A DNA stretch of 42,482 nt from RGIG5681 sp034180345 (GCA_034180345.1 JAXFOQ010000006.1:1-42482), one strand, 5' to 3'. Counted from the stretch's first letter, positions 26,199 to 34,963 are shown. Numbers and translations are program-made. Notes: a model not told the origin generated them from the sequence alone.

Positions 26199-26204
26199 TA
26201 TAGT
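26199..26204 (+). promoter_or_regulatory. -10 box abutting the HAD gene start (possible leaderless promoter)
   Basis: TATAGT is followed by AATATT and then the ATG at 26216, so transcription would begin about five bases before the start codon. No Shine-Dalgarno is present. The same 12-base string TATAGTAATATT lies in front of the gene at 30581. Confidence 0.5.
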
Positions 26205-26215
26205 AATATTTTCAT

Positions 26216-26854
26216 ATGAAAATATTGATTTGGGATTTTAATGGCACCATCATTGATGATGGTAATCTATGTTTAGATATTGAAAATACGATGTTGCAAA
26301 AGCGGGGTAAAAGAGCTGATTTTACCATGGAAGAATATCGCGATTTATTTTGTTTTCCAGTTAAAGAATACTATAAAAAGATTGGTTATACCTTTGGTAA
26401 GGGTGATGAAAGCTTTGAAGAATTATCAGTAGAATTTATGGAATTATATAATAAGGGTTTTCATAAAGTTAAATTGATGACAGGCTTCATTGATAAGATC
26501 AAGGAGGCTAAGGACCTAGGTTATTATAATGTTATTATTTCAGCATCAAAACAAAGTATGTTGATTGAGCAATGTGAAACCCTAAAGATTAAACATTATT
26601 TTGATGAGATTTTAGGTATTGATAATCTTTTGGCTGGTTCTAAAGTGGAAATGGCAAAAAATTGGCTTAAAAATAGCAATATCAACAGCAAGGATTGTAA
26701 GTACATCGGTGATAGCTTACATGATTTAGAAGTCGCAAGGGCATTGAATATCGATGAGTGCTATCTTATTTCTTGTGGTCATCAATCACATCGTGTACTA
26801 AGTGCGGAATATGATCGGGTATTTGAAAATTTAACAGATATTAAATTATCATAA
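26216..26854 (+). CDS. HAD-superfamily hydrolase (phosphoglycolate phosphatase-like)
   Basis: The 212-residue protein has the HAD motifs: I at residues ~5-12 as WDFNGTIIDD, II as IISAS (~106-110), a Lys in GSKVEMAKNW and motif IV as KYIGDSLHDLEVARA (~163-177). Motif I has Asn where most HAD phosphatases have the second, acid/base Asp (DxDGT). The DFNGT form is known in a subgroup, so activity is still likely but the substrate is not clear. It follows the NAD operon by 21 bases with no ribosome site, and may have its own leaderless promoter. Confidence 0.78.
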   Translation: MKILIWDFNGTIIDDGNLCLDIENTMLQKRGKRADFTMEEYRDLFCFPVKEYYKKIGYTFGKGDESFEELSVEFMELYNKGFHKVKLMTGFIDKIKEAKDLGYYNVIISASKQSMLIEQCETLKIKHYFDEILGIDNLLAGSKVEMAKNWLKNSNINSKDCKYIGDSLHDLEVARALNIDECYLISCGHQSHRVLSAEYDRVFENLTDIKLS

Positions 26855-26870
26855 CACTTGTAAAAGCATA

Positions 26871-26879
26871 TGCTATAAT
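26871..26879 (+). promoter_or_regulatory. Extended -10 promoter of the phosphoglycerate mutase gene
   Basis: TGCTATAAT is a perfect extended -10 element, 40 bases before the gpmA ATG. The -35 region is weak, as is usual with an extended -10. Confidence 0.6.
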
Positions 26880-26919
26880 ATACTAAACTTAATAAGTTTA
26901 ATTAAATATAGGAGGGAAA

Positions 26920-27669
26920 ATGTATAAATTAGTATTAATCAGACATGGTGAAAGTGAGTGGAACAAACTTAATCTATTTACTGGGTGGACTGATGTTGAT
27001 CTAAGTGAAAAAGGACACCAAGAAGCTATTGATGGTGGTAAAATTCTAAAGGCAGAAGGTTATGATTTTGATGTTTGTTATACATCGTATTTAAAGCGTG
27101 CAATCCATACATTAAATCATGTACTTGAAAGTATGGACCGTGAATGGTTGCCAGTAATTAAATCTTGGAAATTGAATGAACGCCATTATGGAGCGCTTCA
27201 AGGGATGAATAAGGCTGAAACAGCTGCTAAGTATGGTGAAGAACAAGTTAAGATTTGGAGAAGATCATTTGATGTAACTCCGCCAGCGCTTGAAGAAAAT
27301 GATGAAAGATCACCACGCCTTCAAGAACAATATCGCAATGAAGAAAATAAAGGTGTCTTACCTTTAACTGAATCGCTTGCTATTACCATTGAAAGAGCAG
27401 TACCTTATTTTAATGAAGAAATTAAACCTCAAATTTTAGATGGTAAACGCGTAGTGATTGTCGCTCATGGCAATTCTTTAAGAGCATTGGTTAAGTATTT
27501 TGAAAATATGAGTGATGAAGATATTATCGGTGTCAACATTCCTACTGGTGTACCTTTGGTTTATGAGTTTGATGATGAATTTAACTTTGTGAATAAATAT
27601 TATCTAGGTAACCAAGAAGCCATCGCTGCTAAAATGGCCAGTGTTGCCAACCAAGGTAAAGCTAAATAA
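26920..27669 (+). CDS. gpmA: 2,3-bisphosphoglycerate-dependent phosphoglycerate mutase
   Basis: Interconverts 3- and 2-phosphoglycerate in glycolysis. The 249-residue length is normal. The catalytic RHGESEWN (His9) is near the start, ERHYGALQGMNKAETAAKYGEEQVKIWRRS matches the substrate-binding segment at ~89-118, and VAHGNSLRALVK carries the second His (~185). AGGAGGG lies 6 bases before the ATG. It is a single-gene unit with its own promoter and terminator. Confidence 0.95.
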   Translation: MYKLVLIRHGESEWNKLNLFTGWTDVDLSEKGHQEAIDGGKILKAEGYDFDVCYTSYLKRAIHTLNHVLESMDREWLPVIKSWKLNERHYGALQGMNKAETAAKYGEEQVKIWRRSFDVTPPALEENDERSPRLQEQYRNEENKGVLPLTESLAITIERAVPYFNEEIKPQILDGKRVVIVAHGNSLRALVKYFENMSDEDIIGVNIPTGVPLVYEFDDEFNFVNKYYLGNQEAIAAKMASVANQGKAK

Positions 27670-27674
27670 CAATT

Positions 27675-27697
27675 AACCTCCTAAGGAGGTTTTTTTA
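27675..27697 (+). terminator. Terminator of gpmA
   Basis: AACCTCC (27675-27681), loop TAA, GGAGGTT (27685-27691), then seven T in a row. Confidence 0.9.
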
Positions 27698-27749
27698 TTT
27701 ACAACTTTTATTAAATATATTAGTATATTATCATATATTAATATATTAA
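27698..27749 (+). promoter_or_regulatory. Promoter and probable ArsR operator
   Basis: TTTACA (27698-27703) with TAGTAT (27721-27726) at 17 bases makes a fair promoter. Downstream, TTAATATATTAA at 27738-27749 is a perfect 12-bp palindrome, within a longer run of ATATATTA half-sites from 27715. This is the kind of site an ArsR-family repressor uses to control its own operon. Confidence 0.55.
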
Positions 27750-27760
27750 TGAGGAGTGCT

Positions 27761-28048
27761 ATGGATAAATATGAAGAATTAATGAAAGAAAAGGCCCAGC
27801 TACTTAAGGCTATCGCCAGTCCTATTCGACTATGTTTGATTAAAAAATTGTACGAACAAAAATATTGTAATGTAACTTACTTTACTGATTGTATGAATAC
27901 CAGTCAATCAAATATCAGCCAACATTTAGGGAAGCTACGAAGTATGGGGATAGTGGGATACCAAAAAGAAGGACAGAATGTTAATTATTATCTTAAAGAT
28001 GAATGTGTAATTAAATTGGTGAAAGGATTGTTTGAAGATGAAAAATAA
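27761..28048 (+). CDS. ArsR-family transcriptional repressor, cysteine-rich
   Basis: The ATG at 27761 is preferred to 27749 because GAGGAG sits between them. The 95-residue winged-helix protein has IASPIRLCLIKKL, the recognition region NTSQSNISQHLGKLRSMGIV and a wing. It has four cysteines (25, 36, 44 and 82). The classical ELCVC metal site is absent. Together with the sulfur-transfer enzyme encoded in overlap downstream, a thiol, persulfide or metal sensor is likely; the ligand is inference. Confidence 0.82.
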   Translation: MDKYEELMKEKAQLLKAIASPIRLCLIKKLYEQKYCNVTYFTDCMNTSQSNISQHLGKLRSMGIVGYQKEGQNVNYYLKDECVIKLVKGLFEDEK

Positions 28049-30494
28049 GAAGATGAAAATTATTGTAGTAGGCGGTGTGGCTGGTGGTGCCACAGCAATC
28101 GCAAGACTTAGAAGGTTGGATGAAAATGCCGAAATTATTCTTTTGGAAAAAGGGGAATATGTTTCATTTGCAAACTGTGGTCTACCTTATTATCTAGGGG
28201 ATGTGATTAAAGAACGCGAGGCGCTTTTTGTTTCTGATATTACATCAATTAAAAATAAATATAATGTTGAAATTAGAAATTTCTCAGAGCTTATCAAGAT
28301 TGTTAATAAAGAAAAATATGTTGAGGTAAAGAATTTAAAAACAGGGGAAGTATATCAAGAATCTTATGACAAATTATTGCTTTCAACAGGTTCAACCCCA
28401 TTTATTCCTAATATTGAGGGAGTTGATGCTGACAATGTTTTTACTTTATGGAATATTCCAGATACTGATTGTATTTATGACTTTATTCAAGATAAAAAAC
28501 CCGCAAGTGTTGTAGTAGTTGGTGGTGGATTTATCGGCTTAGAAATGGCCGAAAATATGAAGGAACGCGGTCTTGATGTTACCTTGGTGGAACTTTCAAA
28601 TCAAGTGATGGCACCCTTGGATAAAGATATGACCATTCAAGTTGAAAATCACTTAATAGAAAAGGGTATCAAATTATTACTAGAAACAGGGGTTGAGGCA
28701 ATTAAAAATAGTGGTAAAGAAGTGCTATTATCTACGGGTGAAACAATTAAAAGTGATATGATTTTATTATCAATCGGCATTAGACCTAATACTGGTTATC
28801 TCAAAGATGGGGATCTTGCCTTAAATAATCGTGGGGGTTTAATTGTTGATGAACTACTTAATACCAATGATAAGGATATTTATGCTGTTGGTGATATGAT
28901 TGAAATCACCCATGGTGTTTCAAATAACAAAATGATGATTCCACTAGCGGGTCCTGCCAATAAACAAGCAAGGGCAGTAGCAGCTAATATTTTAGGCTTA
29001 AAGACTGAAAGTTATCACAGTACCATTGGTACCAGCATCGCCAAGATTTTTGATTTATCAGTGGCTTCCACAGGTTTAAATGAGAAGATGCTGAAAAGTG
29101 ATGGTTTAAAAAGATGGCAAAACTATGGTGTGGCCTTAATCCATCCAATGTCGCATGCAGGTTATTATCCTAATGCTCTACCATTTACTTTAAAATTATT
29201 ATTTAATTTAGAAAATGGTGTAGTTTTGGGTGCACAGGCAGTTGGCTATGATGGTATTGATAAGGCTATTGATACGATTGCTACCAGCATCAACTTTAAG
29301 GCTACTGTATATGATTTAACTAAGTTGGAACTTGCCTATGCCCCACCTTTTTCATCAGCTAAAAATCCAGTTAATATGGTTGGCTATGTGGCTTGTGATA
29401 TTATGGAAAAACTTAGTGAACCAATAACCTACGATGAATGGTCAAGACAAAGAGATCAATTCATAACAATTGATGTTAGAGAAGAAATTGAATATTTAAA
29501 TGGTTCAATTGAAGGGGTCGTTAATATCCCATTATCACAACTTCGTCAAAGATATCAAGAACTTGATATTGATAAAAAATATGTTGTATTTTGTGCGGTT
29601 GGACTACGAGGCTATATTGCAGAGCGAATCCTTAAACAAAAGAATTACCAGGTTAGGAATTTGATGGGTGGTTTTAGAACATATGCTGAACATAATGCTG
29701 ATGGTGATTTATTAAGGGCTAATATCCAATTAGACCAAGACAAGATTAATCTTAATAATGAAATGAAGACAATTGAATTAAATGTTTGTGGCTTGAGCTG
29801 TCCTGGACCAATTGTTAAGGTTTCAAAGGAAATTGAAAAATTACAAGTTGGTGAATTATTGACGGTTAAGGCTACTGATCCTGGTTTTGTCAGAGATATT
29901 GAAAGTTGGTGTGATAACACTGGTAATAAACTATTGGAAAAAACTTCCAATAAAGGAATTTATCATGCTGTCATTATGAAGCAATTAAAGGGTGGCCAAT
30001 TACCATCGCACAGTCTTGATCAAAATAAAGAAAAGACAATGATTGTCTTTGATGGTGATTTAGATAAGGCTATTGCTGCCTTTATCATTGCCACAGGAAG
30101 TGCTGCCATGGGTAATAAGGTGAATATGTTTTTTACCTTTTGGGGACTTAATATCCTAAGAAAAAATGATAGAGTTAAAGTTAAGAAAGATTTTATCAGT
30201 AAAATGTTTGCCTTAATGATGCCTTGTGGTAGTCAAAAATTAGCTCTTTCTAAGATGAATTTTGGTGGTATGGGTTCTCTGATGATGAAAAAAATTATGA
30301 AGAAAAAAGGTATAACTTCATTAGAAGAATTAATTAAAGAGGCTCAAGATGCAGGGGTAAAAATGACCGCCTGTCAAATGTCGATGGATGTTATGGGTAT
30401 TACTAAAGAAGAACTGATTGATGGTGTTAATATTGGTGGTGTTGCGACAATGCTAAACGATAATGACAAATCAAATATGAATCTATTTATCTAA
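28038..30494 (+). CDS. Four-domain sulfur-transfer flavoprotein: CoA-disulfide reductase, rhodanese, TusA and DsrE domains
   Basis: The product has 818 residues. At ~6-450 is a pyridine-nucleotide disulfide oxidoreductase of the CoA-disulfide/persulfide reductase type: GGVAGGATAIARL for FAD, the single active Cys47 in SFANCGLPYY, GGGFIGLEMAE for NAD(P)H. A rhodanese domain (~460-555) has Cys519 in FCAVGLRGYIA. A TusA domain (~573-645) has Cys588 in CGLSCPGPIVK. A DsrE-like domain (~655-815) has TACQMSMDVMG. All sulfur-carrying cysteines are present, so persulfide could pass along one chain. It overlaps arsR by 11 bases. The family is known in anaerobic Firmicutes, its substrate is not settled. 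Confidence 0.88.
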   Translation: MKNKKMKIIVVGGVAGGATAIARLRRLDENAEIILLEKGEYVSFANCGLPYYLGDVIKEREALFVSDITSIKNKYNVEIRNFSELIKIVNKEKYVEVKNLKTGEVYQESYDKLLLSTGSTPFIPNIEGVDADNVFTLWNIPDTDCIYDFIQDKKPASVVVVGGGFIGLEMAENMKERGLDVTLVELSNQVMAPLDKDMTIQVENHLIEKGIKLLLETGVEAIKNSGKEVLLSTGETIKSDMILLSIGIRPNTGYLKDGDLALNNRGGLIVDELLNTNDKDIYAVGDMIEITHGVSNNKMMIPLAGPANKQARAVAANILGLKTESYHSTIGTSIAKIFDLSVASTGLNEKMLKSDGLKRWQNYGVALIHPMSHAGYYPNALPFTLKLLFNLENGVVLGAQAVGYDGIDKAIDTIATSINFKATVYDLTKLELAYAPPFSSAKNPVNMVGYVACDIMEKLSEPITYDEWSRQRDQFITIDVREEIEYLNGSIEGVVNIPLSQLRQRYQELDIDKKYVVFCAVGLRGYIAERILKQKNYQVRNLMGGFRTYAEHNADGDLLRANIQLDQDKINLNNEMKTIELNVCGLSCPGPIVKVSKEIEKLQVGELLTVKATDPGFVRDIESWCDNTGNKLLEKTSNKGIYHAVIMKQLKGGQLPSHSLDQNKEKTMIVFDGDLDKAIAAFIIATGSAAMGNKVNMFFTFWGLNILRKNDRVKVKKDFISKMFALMMPCGSQKLALSKMNFGGMGSLMMKKIMKKKGITSLEELIKEAQDAGVKMTACQMSMDVMGITKEELIDGVNIGGVATMLNDNDKSNMNLFI

Positions 30495-30501
30495 ATTAAA
30501 G

Positions 30502-30536
30502 AAGCTATCAGGATCTAAGGGTCGCTGATAGCTTTT
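30502..30536 (+). terminator. Terminator of the arsR/sulfur-transfer operon
   Basis: AAGCTATCAG (30502-30511) pairs with CTGATAGCTT (30525-30534), 13-base loop, short T-run. Confidence 0.85.
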
Positions 30537-30563
30537 AATATATACTTAATCATTTCTGATAAA

Positions 30564-30574
30564 TATAGTATAGT
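30564..30574 (+). promoter_or_regulatory. -10 box(es) abutting the 30581 gene start (possible leaderless promoter)
   Basis: Two overlapping TATAGT hexamers (30564-30569 and 30569-30574) precede the ATG at 30581 with no Shine-Dalgarno. From the second box transcription would start at or next to the A of the ATG. Confidence 0.5.
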
Positions 30575-30580
30575 AATATT

Positions 30581-30916
30581 ATGTCCAGATATAAACAAAC
30601 ATATATACTCACAACGGAATTAATTCAATCCTTTGAAGCCTTAAAATATGCTGCCAATACCTTAAAACATGTGGTGATGGAAGTTGATCACCAACAGTAT
30701 AAAATTAAGGTGATGACCAGCACGGGCTTATTTTCTTATGGGGAAATTGTCCATATGAATCTTATCAAGACAAAGGATTATCTTAAACTTGAAATTGAAT
30801 CTGAAAATGGTGATGCGGGTTTTATTGATTTTAATATCAATAAACGCAATGTCAATAAGGTCTATCGTTATTTTAATCGTTACTTAGAAAGAAAAAATGG
30901 TGGTATTAATGTTTGA
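30581..30916 (+). CDS. Small protein of unknown function ahead of the PTS regulator
   Basis: The 111 residues form no family I recognise. The first helix (TTELIQSFEALKYAANTLKHVV) is followed by alternating beta-type strands (QQYKIKVMTSTGLFSYGEIVHMNLI, YLKLEIESENGDAGFIDFNI) and a basic C-terminal helix (NKVYRYFNRYLERKNG). No signal peptide or membrane segment. It overlaps the regulator gene by 8 bases, so the two are co-translated and probably work together. Codon usage matches neighbours. Confidence 0.7.
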   Translation: MSRYKQTYILTTELIQSFEALKYAANTLKHVVMEVDHQQYKIKVMTSTGLFSYGEIVHMNLIKTKDYLKLEIESENGDAGFIDFNINKRNVNKVYRYFNRYLERKNGGINV

Positions 30917-32939
30917 GTTAGATGAAAGATGCTTAAGCTTGCTTAATCAATTATTGGAATATAATGAATATATTAAAATAAATGAACTAGCAAGAGAACA
31001 TCATGTTAGCAGACGCAGTATTTACTATGATGTGAATAAGATCAATGATTTTTTAATCAATAATGATATTGAAGAAATCGTCATTGAAAGAACTAAGGGT
31101 ATTTTATTGGCGGATACACAGAAAAGTAAAATCAAACATATCATCAGTAATAATCAACATTTAATGCATATCTTTACCCCGAATGAACGCTTGGCCATCA
31201 TCATCTGTACGATTATTAATCGTGATCGTTATTTCTTTATTCAAGATTTTATGAATTTATGTCATGTATCACGAAATACAATTATCAATGATTTAAAATT
31301 GGTTGAAAATAAATTAAATGAATATGGTTTAAGACTTATCTATGAACGCAGTCAGGGCTACCGTGTTATTGGTGAAGGCATTAAAAAACGTGCGATGTTT
31401 TTTATGTTTTTTCATGATATTTCTGACTACTATGTCAATGGCGTTTTACCTACCTATAATTTTAAGGCGGTAAGGACTAATCTTGAACGCCTTGATAAAA
31501 TTGAAAAAGCCTTAGAAACTAAGTATGTTGAGGGTACTTTGATGTCGATTGCCTTTATCTTACCAAAGATGCAAAAAGGTAAGGAAAAGATTATTACTCC
31601 CGATCTTGATGTGGATCGTTTAATGACTTCCAAGGAATATCAATTAGTTTTTGAGGAATTTAATGAACTCAATAATGATGAAAAAATATATTTAACCATG
31701 CATCTTTTGGGAAGTCGTCTTCAAAGTGTACCCCTTGATAATATTTATACTGAAAAGGATAAAAAGGTCTATGACTTAGCTAGGTCATTGGTTAGAGAAT
31801 TTAGTCGTATTGCCTGTGTGGAATTTTCCAATGCTGAAGAAATCATGCGCAATCTTTTTGCCCACATTAAAACCAGCCTTTATCGTTATCACTATGGTAT
31901 TCAGCTTGGTAACCCACTACTTGATGATATTAAGATACAGTACTCGGAGTTATTTGAGATTACTAAAAAAGCAGTTGAATATTGGAAACAATCACTAGGG
32001 GTTCCAATTAGTGATAGTGAAATTGCCTATCTAGCCTTGCATTTTGGTGGTGCCATGCAAAAACAACATAAGATCAGTAGTTTGATGCGTATTTTAATTA
32101 TTTGTCCTAATGGTATTTCTACTGGTAATATGCTGAAGGGTGAAGTTAGCTCATTGGTGCCTCACGCTGATGTTATTGATGCCAAATCTTTAGATGAGTT
32201 GCATAAGATTATTGATAATTATGATGTTGTTATTTCAACGGTTAAATTGACCATTAATAAGGAATATCTTTTAGTTCATCCGATTTTAACTGATACCGAT
32301 CGCTTAAAGATAATGCGCAAGTGTATGAATAAGGAGATTAAAGCCAATATTCAAATAGATGCTTTAATTAATATTTTAGAGCCTTATTTAAGAATCGGGG
32401 TTAGGGATGAGGTTAGGCGTATCTTAAGTGATTTCTTTGAAACAGATAGCCCAATAGCCTATTCACCACTTAAGATCGAAGATAAAGTTTTAAAAGATTT
32501 TTTACTTCCAGAGTACATTAGTTATTTTAATGATGGTCAGGATTGGAAGACGGCAATTAAGAAAAGTGGTAGATCCTTAATTGAAAATGGCAACATTAAA
32601 AGTGAATACCTAGAGGCTATTATTAAACATACTGAAAATTATGGGCCCTATATGTTTATTAGTGATAAGGTGGTTTTAGCCCATGCCAAGATTGAAGATG
32701 GAGCTTTAAGATTGGGGCTTGCTACGGGAATATTTCCACAAGGAGTAATGTTTGATCAAGGGCGTTTGGCAAATATTATTTTTGTGATTGCTACCGAAGA
32801 CCAGGTAAAACATTTGGGTATTCTTAAAGATTTGATGAGGATTTTTAGTAATCATCAAGTTGTCGATTATTTATTGCAGGCTAAGAATGTCGAAAGTTTT
32901 ATTGAAAATTTCAATGACTATCTAAAAAGATATATCTAA
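30909..32939 (+). CDS. PRD-containing PTS-type transcription activator (HTH, PRD, EIIB-like, EIIA domains)
   Basis: The product has 676 residues. An N-terminal HTH_11 (~10-60, LAREHHVSRRSIYYDVNKIN) is followed by a second HTH/Mga region (~75-165, CHVSRNTIINDLKLVE). Two PRD domains carry conserved His in YLTMHLLGSRL (~262) and YLALHFGGAM (~374). An EIIB-like domain has Cys in ILIICPNGIST (~399). An EIIA-2 domain (~535-676) has its phospho-His in VLAHAKIEDG (~589). It has DNA-binding HTH, not the RNA-binding CAT domain of BglG. It likely activates the ascorbate-type PTS operon directly downstream, with activity set by phosphorylation. An alternative ATG lies 12 bases upstream. Confidence 0.87.
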   Translation: MFELDERCLSLLNQLLEYNEYIKINELAREHHVSRRSIYYDVNKINDFLINNDIEEIVIERTKGILLADTQKSKIKHIISNNQHLMHIFTPNERLAIIICTIINRDRYFFIQDFMNLCHVSRNTIINDLKLVENKLNEYGLRLIYERSQGYRVIGEGIKKRAMFFMFFHDISDYYVNGVLPTYNFKAVRTNLERLDKIEKALETKYVEGTLMSIAFILPKMQKGKEKIITPDLDVDRLMTSKEYQLVFEEFNELNNDEKIYLTMHLLGSRLQSVPLDNIYTEKDKKVYDLARSLVREFSRIACVEFSNAEEIMRNLFAHIKTSLYRYHYGIQLGNPLLDDIKIQYSELFEITKKAVEYWKQSLGVPISDSEIAYLALHFGGAMQKQHKISSLMRILIICPNGISTGNMLKGEVSSLVPHADVIDAKSLDELHKIIDNYDVVISTVKLTINKEYLLVHPILTDTDRLKIMRKCMNKEIKANIQIDALINILEPYLRIGVRDEVRRILSDFFETDSPIAYSPLKIEDKVLKDFLLPEYISYFNDGQDWKTAIKKSGRSLIENGNIKSEYLEAIIKHTENYGPYMFISDKVVLAHAKIEDGALRLGLATGIFPQGVMFDQGRLANIIFVIATEDQVKHLGILKDLMRIFSNHQVVDYLLQAKNVESFIENFNDYLKRYI

Positions 32940-32975
32940 TTTTTGCACGAAATAATTTCACAAATTAGGCACAAC

Positions 32976-32987
32976 TTTTGTACAAAA
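32976..32987. promoter_or_regulatory. Perfect 12-bp palindrome upstream of the PTS operon
   Basis: TTTTGTACAAAA lies between the regulator gene and a hairpin in front of the EIIA gene. A candidate operator for the regulator just upstream. Confidence 0.45.
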
Positions 32988-32992
32988 TATTG

Positions 32993-33025
32993 AAAGGACT
33001 TGGTCTATCCAAGTCCTTTTATTTT
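32993..33025 (+). terminator. Terminator or attenuator hairpin 36 bases before the EIIA gene
   Basis: AAAGGACTTGG (32993-33003) and CCAAGTCCTTT (33009-33019) make a perfect 11-bp stem with a 5-base loop, then TTTATTTTA. It ends the regulator transcript but leaves too little room for a full promoter before the next ATG at 33061. Confidence 0.85.
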
Positions 33026-33060
33026 ATTTATGATTAAGGTGTATTTGAGGAGGAAGCAAT

Positions 33061-33507
33061 ATGAAAACAATGCTCAAACTTGAAAATATTCAGTTTATTG
33101 ATGAGGTTGACACTTGGCAAAGGGCAGTTGAAGCAGCTACGATGCCACTTGTTGATGGGGGCTATGTTGAAAGAAGGTATATTGACAGTATTATTGATAA
33201 TACTTATAAATTCGGTCCTTATTATGTCTTATGTGAAGATTTTGCCTTGCTTCATGCTGGTAGTGATCAGGGGGTAATTAAAAAACAATTGGCGATTACT
33301 ATTTTAAGAAAACCAATTAAATTTAAAGCTGATGGGGTGAATGTGCGAGTTTTGGTTACCTTAGCAGCTGAAGATTCTGAATCACATATGCTGGCCTTAA
33401 AGGCTATATCTAAATTATTTGCTGATCCATCAAATATTCAAAAAATTGTGGGCGCAAACTCCGAGGCTGAGGTCTATGAATTATTTACATCAGCCAGCAG
33501 GGAGTAA
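33061..33507 (+). CDS. PTS EIIA component, ascorbate/mannitol-fructose type
   Basis: The 148-residue EIIA-2 domain protein accepts phosphate from HPr on the likely active His65 in ALLHAGSDQG, preceded by FGPYYVL as in the family. It would pass phosphate to the EIIB encoded at 35039. GAGGAGGAAG lies 6 bases before the ATG. Its sequence is related to the EIIA domain at the end of the upstream regulator. Confidence 0.85.
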   Translation: MKTMLKLENIQFIDEVDTWQRAVEAATMPLVDGGYVERRYIDSIIDNTYKFGPYYVLCEDFALLHAGSDQGVIKKQLAITILRKPIKFKADGVNVRVLVTLAAEDSESHMLALKAISKLFADPSNIQKIVGANSEAEVYELFTSASRE

Positions 33508-33538
33508 AAATATAAAGCGTTAAAAGGGAGGAGATTTT

Positions 33539-34963
33539 ATGCTAGACTTTATCGTCAATATCTTGTCTACACCTGCTATTTTAGTAGGTATCATGTCCCT
33601 TGTTGGCTTACTGTTACAGAAAAAGCCAATCGAGGAGATCGTCAAGGGAACACTTAAAACTATCGTTGGTTTCTTAGTTTTAAGTGCTGGAGCTGGATTC
33701 TTACAATCAGGATCACTATTATCATTTGGAGAATTGTTTAATTATGCATTCTCAATGCAAGGGGTTGTACCAAATAACGAAGCAGTTGTTTCGGAGGCAT
33801 TGACAACCTTTGGGCAATCATCGGCTATTATTATGTGTTTTGGTATGGTTGCGAATATTATTCTAGCGCGTTTTTCAAGATGGAATTATATTTTCTTAAC
33901 AGGACATCATACATTGTATATGGCTTGTATGCTAGCAATTATTTTAGCAGCTGGCGGTTTAACTGGCTGGCAATTATGGTTGGCTGGTGGTTTATTGTTG
34001 GGTCTTGTGATGGTTGTTTCACCAGCCTTCTGTCAACCAACAATGAAAAAGATCACAAAGACCGATAGTGTTGCCTTTGGGCACTTTGGTGGAGTTGGTT
34101 ATCTAGTATCAGCACAAATTGGTAAATTATTTAAGGGAAGTAAATCAACTGAAGAAATTAGCTTTCCTCAACGCCTAACTTTCTTACGTGATACAACTGT
34201 ATCAATCGGTATTACCATGGTGGTATTCTTTATTATCGTTACTGGTATTGCAGTTGGTAAGGGAATCCTTACTGAAGATCCAAGCAAATTCCAACACTTG
34301 GGTGCCTTACTTAATGTCGGTACTGAAACAAAGACTAACTGGATTGTTTGGTCGCTTACTAGTGGCTTATCATTTGCGGGTGCTGTATATATTATTTTAA
34401 GTGGTGTTCGCTTAATTATCGGTGAAATTGTTCCAGCATTTAAGGGTATTGCTGAAAAGTTGGTACCAGGTGCAAAACCTGCACTTGATTGCCCAATCGT
34501 TTATCCATATGCACCAAATGCTGTACTTATCGGCTTCCTAGTATCATTTATCGGTGGTATTGTAGGCTTGTTCTTATTAGGAGGCTTAAATTCTATGGGA
34601 GTTAAGTTTGGTGGTGCTGCAGTGGCAATGATTCTTCCTGGTGTTGTCCCACACTTCTTTTGTGGAGCTACTGCTGGTGTTTTCGGAAATGCTGAAGGTG
34701 GAATTAAAGGTGCTGTTGTTGGCTCATTTGTCCATGGTTTATTGATTACGATCTTACCAGCACTTGTAATGCCAATCTTTACAGGTATGGGCTTCCAACA
34801 AGCAACATTCTCTGATGCTGATTTCTCAGTGATGGCATTAATCTTTGGTAATATTGCTCAAGTTGTTAAGGGTAATGGCTTATTGATCGTATCAATCATT
34901 GCCTATGTATTACCGATTATCATCACCTATGCCCTACCTAAAAAAGCTGATAAAGAAGCTTAA
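33539..34963 (+). CDS. ulaA: PTS EIIC permease, ascorbate (UlaA/SgaT) family
   Basis: The 474-residue membrane protein has about eleven hydrophobic segments. It shows typical UlaA features: ILSTPAILVGIMSLVGLLLQKKP at the start, FLVLSAGAGFLQSG, FLTGHHTLYMACM, SVAFGHFGGVGYLVS and PGVVPHFFCGATAGVFGNAEGG. The family transports L-ascorbate or related sugars while EIIB phosphorylates them. No UlaD/E/F enzymes are in the operon, so the substrate may differ. GGGAGGAG precedes the ATG. Confidence 0.85.
   Translation: MLDFIVNILSTPAILVGIMSLVGLLLQKKPIEEIVKGTLKTIVGFLVLSAGAGFLQSGSLLSFGELFNYAFSMQGVVPNNEAVVSEALTTFGQSSAIIMCFGMVANIILARFSRWNYIFLTGHHTLYMACMLAIILAAGGLTGWQLWLAGGLLLGLVMVVSPAFCQPTMKKITKTDSVAFGHFGGVGYLVSAQIGKLFKGSKSTEEISFPQRLTFLRDTTVSIGITMVVFFIIVTGIAVGKGILTEDPSKFQHLGALLNVGTETKTNWIVWSLTSGLSFAGAVYIILSGVRLIIGEIVPAFKGIAEKLVPGAKPALDCPIVYPYAPNAVLIGFLVSFIGGIVGLFLLGGLNSMGVKFGGAAVAMILPGVVPHFFCGATAGVFGNAEGGIKGAVVGSFVHGLLITILPALVMPIFTGMGFQQATFSDADFSVMALIFGNIAQVVKGNGLLIVSIIAYVLPIIITYALPKKADKEA

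Noticed and set aside
30909..32939. BglG-type RNA antiterminator acting on the hairpin at 32993
   Set aside because: The N-terminus is a DNA-binding HTH, not the CAT RNA-binding domain, so direct RNA antitermination by this protein is unlikely.
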